A stretch of 64,000 nt of DNA from Heterohyrax brucei (lineage: Eukaryota; Chordata; Mammalia; Hyracoidea; Procaviidae), in contig CM053166.1 of NCBI GenBank assembly GCA_028571685.1, positions 59,668,111-59,732,110 on the forward strand. The letters run 5' to 3'. Below the pieces are notes generated by a model. The model did not search any database, was not told where the DNA came from, and saw only the letters and a program-made list of their open reading frames with translations. The position numbers were made by a program, and so were the translations under genes. How positions within the stretch are numbered: the stretch's first letter is position 1; every line of letters begins with the position of its first letter. Positions 10,335 through 22,167 of this stretch are shown in pieces.

Positions 10335-13300
10335 TTATAGTAAGGGTCTCATACAATATTTGCCCCGTTGCTGCTGACTGATTTCACTCAGCATGTCTTC
10401 CAATTGAAACCAGGTAATGAGATGCTTCCTAAAATCATCATTATTCTTTATCATTGCATAGTGTTCCATTGAGTATGTGTAGCATAGTTTGTTTATCCAT
10501 TCATCTGTTGCTGGGAATTTGGATTCATTCCGTCTTTTAGCTATTGTGGACTGTGCTGCCATAAACATTCATGTGCACATATCTGTTCATGTGACTGCCC
10601 TTGCTTCTGTAGGATATACTCCAAGCAGTAGGAGTACTGGATCAAAGGGTACATCAGTTTCTAGCTTTTTAAGGAAGCATCAGATTGCTTTCCAAAGAAG
10701 TTGTACCATTTTGCAATCCCACCAGGAGTGTAGGAGAGAGTTCTCATTTTTCCACTGCCTCTTTGCTGTTTGATGTTTTTTGGATCATGGCCAACCTTGT
10801 TGGGGTGAGATGGTATCTCATTGTAGTTTTCATTTGGATTTCTTTAGTAGCTAAAGATCACGAGCATTTCCTCATGTGTCTTTTGGCTGCCTGAATGTTC
10901 TCTTTAGTGAAGTATCTGTCCATCTACTATGCCCATTGCTTAATTGTGTTATTTACCCTTTTCTTGTTCATGTTTTACAGTACCTTGTAGATTGAGATTG
11001 GACGTCTGTCTGATGTGTAGTTGACAAATATTTTTTCCCATTCTATAGATGATCTTTTAACTCTTTTGATAAAGACTTTGGATGAGTAAAAGTGTTTGAT
11101 TCTTAGTAGTTCCTGTTTATCTATTACCTCTTCTATTGATCATGTTTTGTCAGATTTTGAAGTCTAAGCTGTTTATCAAAACTTCTGTTGTTGACCCTAT
11201 TTTTTCTTGGATGATCTTTATTGTTTAAAGTTTAATATTTAGGTGTTTTGTCTAATTTGAGTTAGATTTTGTGTAAGTTGTGAGATGTGGGTCTTGCTTC
11301 AATTTTTTTGCAGATGGATATACAATTTTGCCAGCACCATTTGATAAAGAGACTGTTTTTACCCCAGTTTACAATCTTAGGGCCTTTGTTGAATATCAAC
11401 TGTTCATAACAGAGTGATAGCATCTCTGGGGGTCTCAATTCTGTTTTATTGGTCTATGTCAGTTTTTGTACCAGTACCAGGCTGTTTTGACTACTGTGGC
11501 AGTGTAATAGGTTCTAAGTTCGGATAGTGTGAGGTTTCCCACTGTGTTCCTGTTCTTCAGTGGTGTTTTGCTTGTCTGGGGATTCTTCCCTTTCCCAACA
11601 AAAGTTGGTGATTTTTTTCTCCATCTCATTAAAAAATATCCCAGGAATTTGTATTGGGATTGCATTGTATATCTAGATTGCTTTGGGTAAAATAGCCATT
11701 TTCACAATGTTAAGTCTTCCCACCTGTGAGCACGGTAGGTTTCTCCATTTATGTAATTCTCTCTTGGTTTCTTGCAGTAAGGTCTTATAGTTCTGTTTGT
11801 ATAGATCTCTTATTTCTCTAGTTAGATTTCTTCCTAGGCATTTTATCTTCTTGGGGGCTATAGTAAATGATATTGATTTGGTGGTTTCTTCTTTGATGAT
11901 GTCTTTGTTGGTATAAAGCAATCCTACTGATTTATTTATGTTTATCTTATACTTTGATACTTTACTGAACTCTTCTATTAGTTTGAGAAGTTTACTTAAG
12001 GATTCTTTAGGATTCTCTGTGTATGCAATCATATCATCTGCAGATAGGGAGATTTTTACTTTTTCTTTGCCAGTATGGATGTCCTTTATTTCTTTGTCTT
12101 GTCTAATTACTCCGACTAGAATTTCTAGTACAATGTTGAATAGAAGTAGCGGGAGTGAGCATCTTTGTCTAGTTCCTGTTCTCAGGGGGAATTTTTTCAG
12201 TCTCTTTCCATTCAGGAAGATGTAGGTGGTTGGCATTACATAGATGCCACTTATTGTGTTGAGAAATTCCCTTTTATTCCTATTTTGCTGAGAGTTTTTA
12301 GCATGAATGGGTATTGGACTTTGTCGAATGCATTTTCTTCATTAATTGACAAAATCAGGTGATTCTTTTGTATTATTTATATGCTTGATCATATTAATTG
12401 TTTTTCTGATGTTGAAGCAGCCTTGCATCCCTGTCCAACTCGGTCATCATGAATTATTTTTTTGATATGTTGTTGAAGTCTATTGCCAAGAATTTTGTGG
12501 AGGGTTTTTCCATCTAGGTTCATAAGGGATATTAGTCTGTAATTTTCTTTTCTTGTGGGATCTTTCCCTGGCTTTCATATCAGGGTTATGCTGGCTTCAT
12601 AGAATGAATTTGGGAGTATTCCATCCCTTTCTATGCTGTGAAATAGTCTCAGTAGTATTGGAGTTGACTCTTTTCTAAAAGTTTGGTAGAATTCTCCAGT
12701 GAAGTCTAGGACTTTTTTTGGTTGGTAGTTTTTTGATGACTTTTTAAATCTCTTCCTTTGTGATGGGTTTATTAAGTTGTTCCACCTCTCCTTGTGATAA
12801 TTTTGGTAGATGATATGAATCTAGAAATTTGTTCATTTCCTCTAAGTTTTCAAATCTGTTAGAGTACAGTCTTTTGTAGTATTCTGTAATGATACTTTTG
12901 ATTTTAGTTGAGTCTGTTGTAATATCTCTCATATCATTTCTTATTTGGGTTGTTTCCTCTCCTGTTTTTGTTTTATAAGTATAGCCAAATGTTTATAAAT
13001 TTTGTTGATCTTTTCAAAAAATCAGTTTTTGGCTTTGTCATTTTTTTCAATTATGCTCCTATTCTCTAATTCATTTAGTTCTGCTCTAATCTTTCTTACC
13101 TCTTTTCTTTAGGTGACCAAAAGTGTTCCTCTGTTGCTCTCTTTCTACTTGTTCAAGTTATAGGGTTAATTCTTTGATTTGGGTTTTTTCTTCTTCCTTC
13201 CAGATGTGTGCTTTTTTAGATAGAAGTTGACCTGTGAGCACCACTTTGGCTGTATCCCATAGGTTCTGCTAAGATTTATTTTCATTATCATTCGATTCCA

Positions 13301-13838
13301 TTAATTTCTTTATTTTATCCTTTATTTCTTCTGTGACCCAAGGATTTTTTGCAAGGTGTTGTTCAGTTTCTATGAGTTCATTTTCTATCTATGTTCTTTA
13401 CCCTATTGATTTAGAATTTTATGGCTTTATTGTTTGAGAATATGTTTTGCAATAATTCAGTGGTTTGAATTTTGTTAAGACTTTATGTACTAACACGTGG
13501 TCTATTCTGGAAAGTATTTCATGTGCATTGGAGAAGAAGGGGTACTTACCTGTTGATGGTGAAATGTTCTGTATATGTCGACAAGGTCTAGTTAGTGAAT
13601 TGTCACAATAAGATCTTCTGTGTCTTCACTGAGCTTTTTTCTGGATGATCTGTCCATTACTGAAAGTGCGGTGTTAAAGTCTCTAATAATTGTGGAGTGT
13701 TATATCTCATTTTTCAATGTAGTCAGTGTTTGTTCAATGTATTTTGATTCAGGATGTCACTCATTGTCTCTTTATTGGAGGGTTCAGTCTGTTTACATTC
13801 AGTGTAATTATTGATAGGTATGTGTTTAGTGCTGTCAT
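10335..13838 (-). pseudogene. L1-D ORF2 remnant
   Basis: Decayed ORF2 from an ATG at 13838 (followed by sequence like TALNTYLSIITLN) to MRPLL and a stop at 10337-10335. The longest open piece (12236-11673, 187 residues) covers the RT catalytic core and reads SADDMIAY, so both Asp residues persist although the preceding aromatic is lost. Many stops and frameshifts lie elsewhere. Confidence 0.85.
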
Positions 13839-14274
13839 TGTGATGTATTTTTTTGTTGGTGTTTTCTATGTTACTATTAATATTCTGTTTTGCATCAATC
13901 TTCTTTATGGGTTGACTTTTCATGTTTTCAGTGTTGGTTTTGTGTTTGTTGAAACTGCTGTATTATGTTTCTTGTTTTCATATGTTGCATTGTTATTGTG
14001 TTTTGTGGCTACCCCTGTGATTCCCACTTAATATTCTAAGTGTAAACCCAATTTTAACTTCTGCATATCTTTTAACTTCCTCTCCATCTGAAAGGTCAAT
14101 AGCTACTCTAGTATGTTCCTCTTTTTAGTGCGATGGTGTCATAGTTTTCGTAATGTGATCACTGGTTTCTTTTTTTCAGTATTGTAGTTTTGAATGAGTC
14201 TGTGACTTCCCCAACTGAGTAGGTTTCTGGATGCTGTGTCCTGCATTGCATTCTTAACTATACCCTTAATGATT

Positions 14275-15211
14275 TTATTTTTCTAAGCAAAGAGCTTCTT
14301 TCAGTATTTCCTGTAGTTTTATTTGGGTTTTTACAAAGTTTCTAAGCTTCTGTTTATCTGTGAATGTCTTAATTTCATCTTCATATCTGAGAGATGATTT
14401 TGCAGCACATATAATTCTTGATTGGAAATTTTTATCCTTCAAGACTTTGAAGGTATCATCCCACTGCCGTCTTGCCAACATCATTTCTGCTGCAACGTCA
14501 GACGAAAGCCTACAGGGTTTCCCTTTGAATGTTGGCTTTGCTTTGAGCCTCACTGCTTTTAAGAGCCTCTCTTTATGTTTCATTTTATTAAGCTTGATTA
14601 TAATATGTTGTGGTGTCTTTCTTTTGGGGTCTAGTTTCTGTGGTGTTTGACACATGTCTTGGATATCTATGTTCCCTTCTTTCATAGTTTCAGGAAGGCT
14701 TCTGTCAGCAACTCAACAACAGTACTGTGTTTTCAGGTATCCTTTCCTGTTCAGGAACTCCAATTTAATCATAGATTATTCCTCTTGATAAAGTCCCATA
14801 TGTGTCTTAGTACGTCTTCATTTTTCTTATTTCTTTTCTCTGATTTCTCCACATAAATGCTGACGTCAGTTGCTCTGTCTTCAAGGTCACTAAATATGAC
14901 TTCCTTCACCTCAATTCTGCTCTTTTGGCTTTGGATTGAATTGTCTAATTGTGTACTTTTGTTATTTATCTGCTGGATTTCAGATCATTGATGTTCCATC
15001 AGTTCAAATAGCTTACTTAATTTTTCATTTTGCTCTGCTGCATTTTGTTTAATCTCTCTGAGGGTTCTGTATATAATTCTCTTGTACATGACCTCTGGTA
15101 ATTTCAGAAAATCTTCATCTGGGAAGTTTTTTGATTCTTTAGTTTGGGAGTTCTCAAAAGCTATGGTGAAGTGTTACTTTAAATGGTTACTGATGGTAAC
15201 CTTTGGGCCAT
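14275..15211 (-). pseudogene. L1-D ORF1 remnant
   Basis: The C-terminal 136 codons (14685-14275) are open, with TPQHIIIKL, FQSRIICAAKSSL and LRNFV matching the RRM/CTD of L1-C ORF1p. The upstream coiled-coil part is broken. The probable original ATG is at 15211-15209, by alignment to the young copies. Confidence 0.8.
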
Positions 15212-16268
15212 GTAGAGGGTGTTTAATTTCTCTGGTGTTACTTCCACAGGAGCTGAGGTGTAGGTCTGAGAACAGAGTTGATCACCAGATGCCTCTGTGT
15301 AGTCTAGTGCCTGGCCCCAGTGGACTCTCTGGGGTGGCAGGCTCCACTTCCTGTCTGGAAAAGACAACACCCTACTTTTGGAGTCACTGGAAGGGTCATC
15401 AACTGGCTGTATGATGTGGGTCAATAAGGCTGGAAGAGATGCTTCCAGGCCACTCAGCATTTATTTTACCAGGGAGTCTTATTTTAAAAAGGCTGGAGCT
15501 GCCCGGCAGCTGCCAAAATCAGTCAGGCCATCAGGTAAGGCAGGCCCTGCCTTCCACTGACAACAGAAACACCTCTTCAGCTGTTCTCAAATGCTGTGAT
15601 GTAGTTCAAAGAATGGAGGGGTTCTGAACATGCTGCCATCCTCAACCAGGCCCTACCCGTATGGTAACACTGTCCTAAACATAGCCTTTCTACTGGAAAA
15701 ATGCTTCCCAGAGTGGCACTGCTTCTCAGCTTGGGAATTAGCCCCTGTGGAGTCCTCCAGTTGGGTGAGTTTGCTTCCCGGCTGACCAAGATAGTCCTGG
15801 ATGAGCTGCCCTTCCCACCATGCAACAGCAAAATCTGTGTCAGAGCTCAGAAAAGAGAGGGTGAAGGGGCAGTGGTTTCGTCAATCAGTAGCAGGGCTTT
15901 CAAAACATGGCTATCCCACATACCATCTCTCTGTTGCACTATATAATGTTTAGTTTAGCATTGCAGTTCTGCGTATTTGCTGGCTCATGCTCATCCCCCA
16001 CCACTCGGATTACAACAGGCAAAAGCATCAGTACCTGCAGTCTTCCCAAGTGGCAAGTCAGCAGGGGTGGCACTCAGCATGAGCTGGCTTGTGCTAAAGA
16101 GAGGCAGTTTCTTGTTTAGTGATGCATAGTCCCATCTGACAATGCTCTGCCATATCCTAGGGCTCCCTGGGTGTCCAGAGTGGTCTGTTCAATTGTCATT
16201 CCAGGCCTTAGTTCTCAGAGGTAATTGGGTAGGTGTGTGTCTAGTCCACCATCTTGGCCCTGCCCTCT
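15212..16268 (-). promoter_or_regulatory. L1-D 5' UTR
   Basis: GC-richer ~1 kb segment upstream of ORF1, ending at a YY1-like GCCAAGATGG on the sense strand (~16246-16258). It is alignable only in part with the young 5' UTRs. Confidence 0.6.
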
Positions 16269-16440
16269 CATTCGAGAATTTTATAGTTCGAGGTTTAACA
16301 TTTAGGTCTTTGTTCCATTTTAATTCTTGTGTGTGGTGTTAGGTATGGATCCTGTTTCCTTTTAGTGCAAATGGATATTCATTTTTCAGCACCATTTGTT
16401 ACAGAGACTATCTCTTCCTTATTGAGTGGACTGTCAATAT
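16269..16440 (-). mobile_element. L1-B: continuation beyond the L1-D insertion
   Basis: Minus-strand ORF2 sequence that continues the interrupted L1-B: it parallels 4590-4750 of L1-C, including 'cagcaccatttgtt' and the preceding region. It ends at ~16440, where plus-strand ancient L1 sequence begins, so L1-B looks 5'-truncated. Confidence 0.7.
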
Positions 16441-16444
16441 ATGA

Positions 16445-18187
16445 CTGTTTTGTAATTACAAAAAGGACAATTTCATCATATGTTTCAACCTAATAATTCA
16501 CCACTTTAGTAGACTAAAGAAAGTTTGATAATCTCAGGAGATGGGAAAAATTCCTATATTAAAAATCACACTTAGTAGTGAAACATCATAAACATTCTCT
16601 TTAAAATCAGGAAAAAGAGAAGCAACCATCACTACATTTGTCCAACATCATACATAGGGATTGTAAAGGAAGAAACAAAAACTTCACTAATTGTCCAGTG
16701 TATGTATTTTTTCCATGTAGATAACACAAGCGTTTTACAAGCAGATTGCAGAAATTTAAAGAATTCAGCAGTGTTTCTTGAAGATCCTCATATAAAAATT
16801 AAGTTTATACACAGCATGGCCTAAGAAATGGAAGCAACAACTTAAAGGGATGCAGGAAAAGAATCTCATTAAAAAAATGTAGTCTTTTTAGAGAAAAATT
16901 ACAAAATGTGTATCGGAAAACAATTAGCATGAACAAAAGTAGTAAGGTATAGGTAACGTTTGGTGGCATAGTGATGAAGAGTTCTAGCTGCTAACCAAAA
17001 GGGTGGCAATATGAATCTACCAGCTGCTCCTTGGAAATTCTGTGGGGCATTTCTACTCTGCTCTACAGGGTCAATAGGAGTTGGAAGTGATTCAACAGCA
17101 ACAAATTTTTTTAAAGGTAATGCTACTTTGTATTTTAAATACTTTAATTATTTTCAAGCTAATCAATAAATTCAATGTCATTCAAATGAAATGGAGAATT
17201 GCCATGGATATTTGCATCCTATTTGTCAAGTTTATGTAGAACAAAACAAACAATTGAAACAAAAGACTAGGAATAATCACAGTGATATTAAGATGAAATA
17301 GTTGGGAGGGCCTGCCATATAAGATAACGCAATTTATTAAGTTCCTAATAATTATAATACTTAAAATAATAAAATGCTTCAAAAAAAAGAGAGGTGAAAA
17401 ACTTGTACACTGAAAACTATAAAATATTGCTGAAAGAAATGAAAGAAGACCTAAGTAAATGGAAAAAACATGCTATGTTCAAAAACTGGAAGAATTAATA
17501 TTGTTAAGATATCAATACTATCCAAGTAATCTGCAAATTCAACAATATCTTTAAATCGCAACAACATAACTTTTAACAGCCTTTATTTTTACAGAAATGA
17601 AAAGTCTACTACTCAAATTCATATGGAATTGCAAGGGGCTCCAGATAACCAAAGCAGTATTGAAAAGCAAGAACAAAGTAGGAAGACTTACACACTTCCT
17701 GCTTGCAAAACATGTTGTAGAACTGCAGCAATCAAAACAATCTGGTACTGGTACAAAGATAGACATACAGATTATTGTAATAGATTTGAGCATACAGAAA
17801 TAAATGCATACCTCTATGGACAATTGATTTTTGACAAGGATACTAAGGCTGTTCAATAGGAGAAAAAACAGTATCTTTAACAATTGATGCTAGAGCAGCT
17901 GAATCTCCACATGTGAAAGAATGAAGCTGGGCTCACACATCACATCATATACAAAAAACTAACTCAAAATAATTCAATTATGCATCTGTGAGAACTAAAA
18001 TAATAAAATGCTTAAAAGAAAATATATTGGTAAAGTTTCAGGATCTTGTTTTGTTTTTTTTTTTTAGAAATGTATCCTTAGACATGATATTAAAAGTATG
18101 AGCGACTAAAGACCAAATAGATACAGTGCACATCATCAAAATTAAAAGCTTTTGTGTACCGAAGGACTTTATAATAATGACAAAAAA
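16445..18187 (+). mobile_element. Ancient L1 (L1M-like), ORF2 portion
   Basis: Plus-strand relic of L1 ORF2, much older than the others. 17590-17860 encodes a recognisable RT-downstream segment: KFIWNCKG, then a WYWYKDR block. The text at 18130-18185 continues the ORF2 C-terminal part and resumes at 21060 after a cluster of other insertions. Many stops. An AfroSINE interrupts it at 16952-17113. Confidence 0.75.
16952..17113 (+). mobile_element. AfroSINE
   Basis: tRNA-derived head ('ggtggcatagtgatgaagag', 'ctgctaacc') and the typical SINE tail ('agggtcaataggag', 'caacagcaac'). Diverged, inserted in the ancient L1. Confidence 0.85.
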
Positions 18188-18835
18188 GGTAGCCACTGAG
18201 ACTGCTTGTGTACTACTAAACACCTCGTGGGACTTGGTTCCTTTGTTTGTAAGTTTAAAGTCATGGTTTCATGCTATATCCCAGTTAATGGGGCTAATAA
18301 CATGTCTTGTGCTTCTGGTCTACCTCATAGTTCATTGACTAGTGCCTGGGGTCTTAAAATCTTGTAAGCAGCCATGCAAGTCACCATGATTGGTCTGTAT
18401 TCAACTGGAGCAACAAAAGGAGAGTCAGGTATAGGAGTAGGATATGGAATGTGTGCCTAAGTGCCTCCATGAACAACTGCCTCCTTTGCTATGAGACCAG
18501 AAGAACTAGACAATGCTCAGCTACCATTAATGAACATTTAGATCAAAGATTTTATGGAAAAAATCTGATTAAAAGGGGAAAATGGATCCTACTTAGAGCA
18601 GGGGAAAATGAAGAAAACCAATGACACAAGGGAAAGGTTAGTTCAAAGGACTAATGGACAACAACTACCAAGGCATCCACTAGACTGAGTCTAGCACAAC
18701 TAGATGGTGCACAGCTACCACCACTGACTGCTGTAACAGAGATCACTGTACAGGGTCCTGAACAGAGTTGGAGATAAACGTAAAACAAAACCTAAACTTA
18801 CAGAAAAAAACAAAACAAAACAAAACAGACTTACT
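18188..18835 (+). mobile_element. 5'-truncated L1 3' UTR (afrotherian type)
   Basis: No coding sequence. It shares blocks with other L1 3' UTRs here: 'gagaccagaagaactaga' at 18500 recurs at 20176, 30540 and (in L1-F) 60096. It is inserted between two halves of the ancient L1 (18187 and 21060). Confidence 0.65.
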
Positions 18836-19175
18836 AGCCTGACAGAGACTGGAGAAACCTCGAGAGTATGGTCCCCCAACACCCTGTTAACTCAGTACTG
18901 AAGTCATTCCTGAGGTTCACCCTTCAGCCAAAGAGTAGACAGGCCTATAAAACAAAACGAGACTAAAATGAGCATACCAGCCCAAGAACAAGGACTGAAA
19001 GGTAGAAGGGGGTAGGAAAGCTGGTAACAAGGAACCTAAAGTCAAGAGAGGGAGATTGTTGGCAGGTCGTGGGGTTGACAACCAATGTTGTGAAACAAAT
19101 AAGTATAATAATTGTTTAGTGAAAAACTAATTTTCTCTGTAAGCCTTCATCCAAAGTACAATTTTTAAAAAAAAT
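18836..19175 (+). repeat. L1 3' tail, first of two tandem copies
   Basis: Begins 'agcctgacagagactgg' and ends 'aagtacaatttttaaaa'. It is closely similar in order and content to 19200-19605, differing by substitutions and small indels. Confidence 0.75.
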
Positions 19176-19199
19176 CATCTAAAATACAATTAAAAAGAA

Positions 19200-19605
19200 A
19201 GCAGACTTACCTGTCTGACTTTATGAATACAATGTGTTTTTCAGAGACTGGAGAAACCCTGAGAGTATGGCCTTTGGACACCCTTTTAACTCGGTACCGG
19301 AGTCACTCCTGAAATTTACTCTTCAGCCAAAAATTAGACAGGGCTTTAATACAAATGATAATACATGCAGCTCAGCCATGTATATGAGCATAAATGGGCA
19401 CACCAGCCTAGGGACAAGGACAAGAAGGCAGGAGGGGACATGAAAACTGGACAAATGGAAATAAGGAACACAAGGTCATGAAGGGGAGAGTGCTGACACA
19501 TCATGGGATTGTCAACCAATGTCATAAAACAGTATGTGTATTAATTGTTTAATGAGAAACTAATTTCCTCTGTAAATCTTCACATGAAGCATGATTTTAA
19601 AAAGC
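19200..19605 (+). repeat. L1 3' tail, second tandem copy
   Basis: Repeats the block of 18836-19175: 'cagagactggagaaacc', then 'gtcaaccaatgtcataaaac', then an AAGCATGATTTTAAAA end. The direct repeat suggests two 3' ends deposited side by side, or a duplication within the tail. Confidence 0.75.
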
Positions 19606-19639
19606 AAGAGAAAAGGAACATTTTGTAATTGCTTTGGCA

Positions 19640-19692
19640 TATCTGTATGAATTGGAATCACCTTCAAGGCAATGGGTTTCTTTTTATGACAT
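19640..19692 (+). mobile_element. Fragment of AfroSINE/RTE tail
   Basis: 'tctgtatgaattggaatca' followed by 'aaggcaatgggttt' matches the shared 3' tail of AfroSINEs and RTE. No SINE head is present. Confidence 0.55.
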
Positions 19693-20640
19693 ACATAATT
19701 TTGAACAATAGTAACAATCAAAAACTATATATTCAGGTATACGTCTATGTATGTATACATATATGTGCATAGGTATGTGGATGTGAGTGTATATGCGTGT
19801 ATAAATAGTTGTATGTATATGTATATTCATGCATATGACTATATGCATGTATAATCATATATAGACTGAAGCACATAGAGGGCATAGTTACGGATGCTTC
19901 TTAGATATAACCAAACACCTTGTGGTGTTCATTTTCTGGATTTGAAGGATTAGGACCATAGTCTCATAGGACGTCTTGATCAATTATTATAATATAGCTC
20001 ATAAAATTTATGTTCTATATCCTAGTTTAGTGAATAGTTTCTATGGTCTTAAAAGTGTGTAAATGGCCATTTAAGAAGTAACTATTGGTCTCTGTTTGGA
20101 GCAGAAGAAAAAGAAGTAAACCAAAGACTTGACAAAGAAACTACACTATAGGACCACAGCCTCATCTACTCTGAGACCAGAAGAACTAGATGGTACCTGG
20201 CTATCACTTATCACCCACTCTAATTGAGGCCACAATAAATGAACACTTATAGAATGGAAACAAAATGTGGAAAAGGACTTTAAATTTTTAAACATAACAA
20301 AACAAAATAACAGATATACTTACACTGGATGAGTTGAGACTAGGAGACTCCCCAAAACTATTACCCTGAGACACTCTTTAAACTTGAACAGAAAATAGTT
20401 CCCGAAGTCACTTTTTAACTAAATAACAGATTGACTTGCAAAATAAAGTCACACGTTAGTGCTGTGCTCCTTTAAGAAATTATCTTTATGAGACCAAATG
20501 GTCAACAATTCGGTTGAAACAAGGACAATGTCACTGAACAATTTGTGTGTATAAGTCATTGAATGGGAACCTAAACTGCCATGTAAACCTTAAACCTTCA
20601 CTGAAAATGCAATAAAATACTGTTTTTTAGAAAAAGAGAA
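19693..20640 (+). mobile_element. 5'-truncated L1 3' UTR (L1-B type)
   Basis: Matches L1-B 3' UTR in reverse orientation: TATG/TGTA-rich 19725-19865 (compare 840-950), 'ggtctctgtttggagcag' (compare ~620) and 'gagaccagaagaactaga' (compare ~515). It ends in an AATAAAATACTG-like tail at ~20640. Non-coding. Confidence 0.7.
19725..19865. repeat. TATG/TGTA-rich low-complexity patch
   Basis: Irregular alternating pyrimidine-purine tetramers. It belongs to the L1 3' UTR and has a counterpart in L1-B at 840-950, so it is inherited with the element. Confidence 0.7.
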
Positions 20641-21058
20641 GGGATGGAATGCAGAACAGAATTTCAGATTCTATGGACTCTAGACTTTCTGAAGTCATGG
20701 ACAGTGGGTCATGAACCCCTGAAACTATTGCATTGAGATAATCTTTAAACCTTAAATCAAAAATATCCCCTGAAGTTTTCTTATAACTGAAAAATAGTTT
20801 AGCTTAATTAGTAAAAAGGGTTGGCCTTGACCTTTATGTTTATCTATGTGGGATCAAACTGACAACAGCAACTGGAAAGATTAGATAAGATCCTTAAGGG
20901 TCAGTGTGTTTGTGTTAATGAGGGAGTAACAATTCAGAAAATAGATGAGAATGGTTGCACGACTTGAAAAATATAACCAATTTCACTAAATTACACATGT
21001 AGAAAATGTTGAATTGGTATATGTATTGCTGTGTATATTCCCAACAACAACAAATTTA
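20641..21058 (+). mobile_element. L1 3' UTR fragment, second subtype
   Basis: Shares its whole length with 30650-31050: 'gaacccctgaaactatt', 'tagtttagcttaa', 'gacaacagcaactgg' and a tail of short CAACAACAAC units. A dispersed, non-coding, 5'-truncated L1 end. Confidence 0.65.
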
Positions 21059-21217
21059 GGAAGAAAAGAAGAGAATGGATAGCTTAGAGAATGGAAGAAT
21101 TATTTGGGAACCACATATATAGTAAGGGTTTAATATTCAGAATATAAAAAGAAAACTTTTACAATTCAACAACAAAAAGATCCAATTAAAAAATGGCATA
21201 AGACTTAAATAGACATG

Positions 21218-21333
21218 TATGGAGCAGAGAGGAATAGTGTACTGTCACTGGTCAGGGATGGCAGTGGAAGCTGCATATAGGTGGGCAAGTACATTTATAT
21301 GGGAATGTACATTTTCACTCAGACATAATAAAG
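21218..21333 (+). mobile_element. Very short 5'-truncated young L1 (about 115 bp)
   Basis: Near-identical to the last bases of the L1-E 3' UTR (29215-29330): 'tatggagcagagaggaata' to 'cactcagacataataaag'. It lies inside the ancient L1, whose text continues on both sides. A target duplication is not clear. Confidence 0.85.
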
Positions 21334-21395
21334 ACCAAGAATATATACAAATAGTCAATAAGCACGTGAAAAGATGCTATATGTAGTTAGTTATT

Positions 21396-21597
21396 CCAAA
21401 ATTCATTGCGAATGAGTTGATTCTGAGTCATAGTGACCGTATAGGACAGAGTAGAACTGTCCCATAGGGTTTTCAAGACTGAAATCTTTATGAAGCAGAC
21501 AGCCACACTTTTCTCACATGAAGCAAATTGGTGGATTTGAACCACCAACCTTTCTGTTAGCAACCAAGCACTTTAACCACTGCACCACCAGGGCTCT
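21396..21597 (-). mobile_element. AfroSINE (long form)
   Basis: Minus-strand copy ending on the plus strand in 'gcaccaccagggctc', the complement of the tRNA-like head. It contains the extra ~45-bp middle segment also seen at 39079-39306. Confidence 0.9.
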
Positions 21598-21661
21598 TTC
21601 ATCATTAGAGAAATATAAAGCAAAATCACAATGAAATACCACTTTACACACACTAAAAAAA

Positions 21662-21815
21662 GTTGTCATTGAGTTGACTGAAACTTGTGGCAACCCCATG
21701 TGTGTCTGTGCTCCATAGACTCTTTATTTCAATGGCCGATTTTTTTTTTTAATGTAATTGCTAATGCTTTTTGCTGAGGCATCTTTGAGTGTTCTACAAA
21801 TTCAAGTCTGTGCAG
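21662..21815 (-). mobile_element. AfroSINE-related fragment
   Basis: 'gttgtcattgagttgactg' and 'ccccatgtgtgtctg' match the tail half of a SINE subtype also seen at 29952-30150. The head is missing or too diverged. Confidence 0.6.
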
Positions 21816-22158
21816 ACCTTATACATTCAGACACTTCTCACAAACCACTGAAATGACTATTAGAAAAACTGAAAATAACAAGTGTTGACAGTGATGCTAA
21901 GAAATTAGAACCCTGTTGCATTGCTGGTAGAATACAAAATCATATGTTCTATGTGGAAAACAGTTTGGTGGCTCCTCAAAAAGTTAAATGTAGAGTTATT
22001 ATATGATCCAACAATTCAACTCCTAGTTACATGCCAAAAGGTTTGTAAGCAGGGACCCAAATAGTTATTTGTGCACCATTATTTACTGCAACATTATTCA
22101 CAATAGACCAAAGGTAGAAACATCCCAAATGTCTATCAACAAATAAATGTATATATAT

Positions 22159-22167
22159 AAAAAAGAG
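22159..22167. repeat. Probable L1-E target-site duplication (left)
   Basis: AAAAAAGAG, repeated at 29331-29339 next to the L1-E tail. It is low-complexity, so the exact limits are uncertain; the resumption of the ancient L1 after 29340 is stronger evidence for the insertion. Confidence 0.55.

Larger units (their letters stand above)
9912..16268 (-). mobile_element. L1-D: main body of an older full-length L1
   Basis: Minus-strand L1 older than L1-C. It holds the rest of the 3' UTR (9912-10334), ORF2 remnant, ORF1 remnant and a 5' UTR ending near GGGCCAAGATGGTGG (sense) at the upper edge. Together with 2146-2712 it is a complete element of ~6.9 kb. A diverged target duplication (2128-2145 / 16269-16285) bounds it inside L1-B. 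Confidence 0.88.
21060..22167 (+). mobile_element. Ancient L1 (L1M-like), ORF2 end, continuation
   Basis: Resumes the relic left at 18187: the ORF2 C-terminal region ('caattcaacaacaaaaag', 'gcataagacttaaatagacat') and later the classic 3' coding segment (21890-22140). Interrupted by an L1 tail (21218-21333), two SINEs and then the full-length L1-E. Confidence 0.75.

Noticed and set aside
17551-17883. 110-codon minus-strand frame in an ancient L1
   Set aside because: It is antisense to recognisable L1 ORF2 text (KFIWNCKG, WYWYKDR region).
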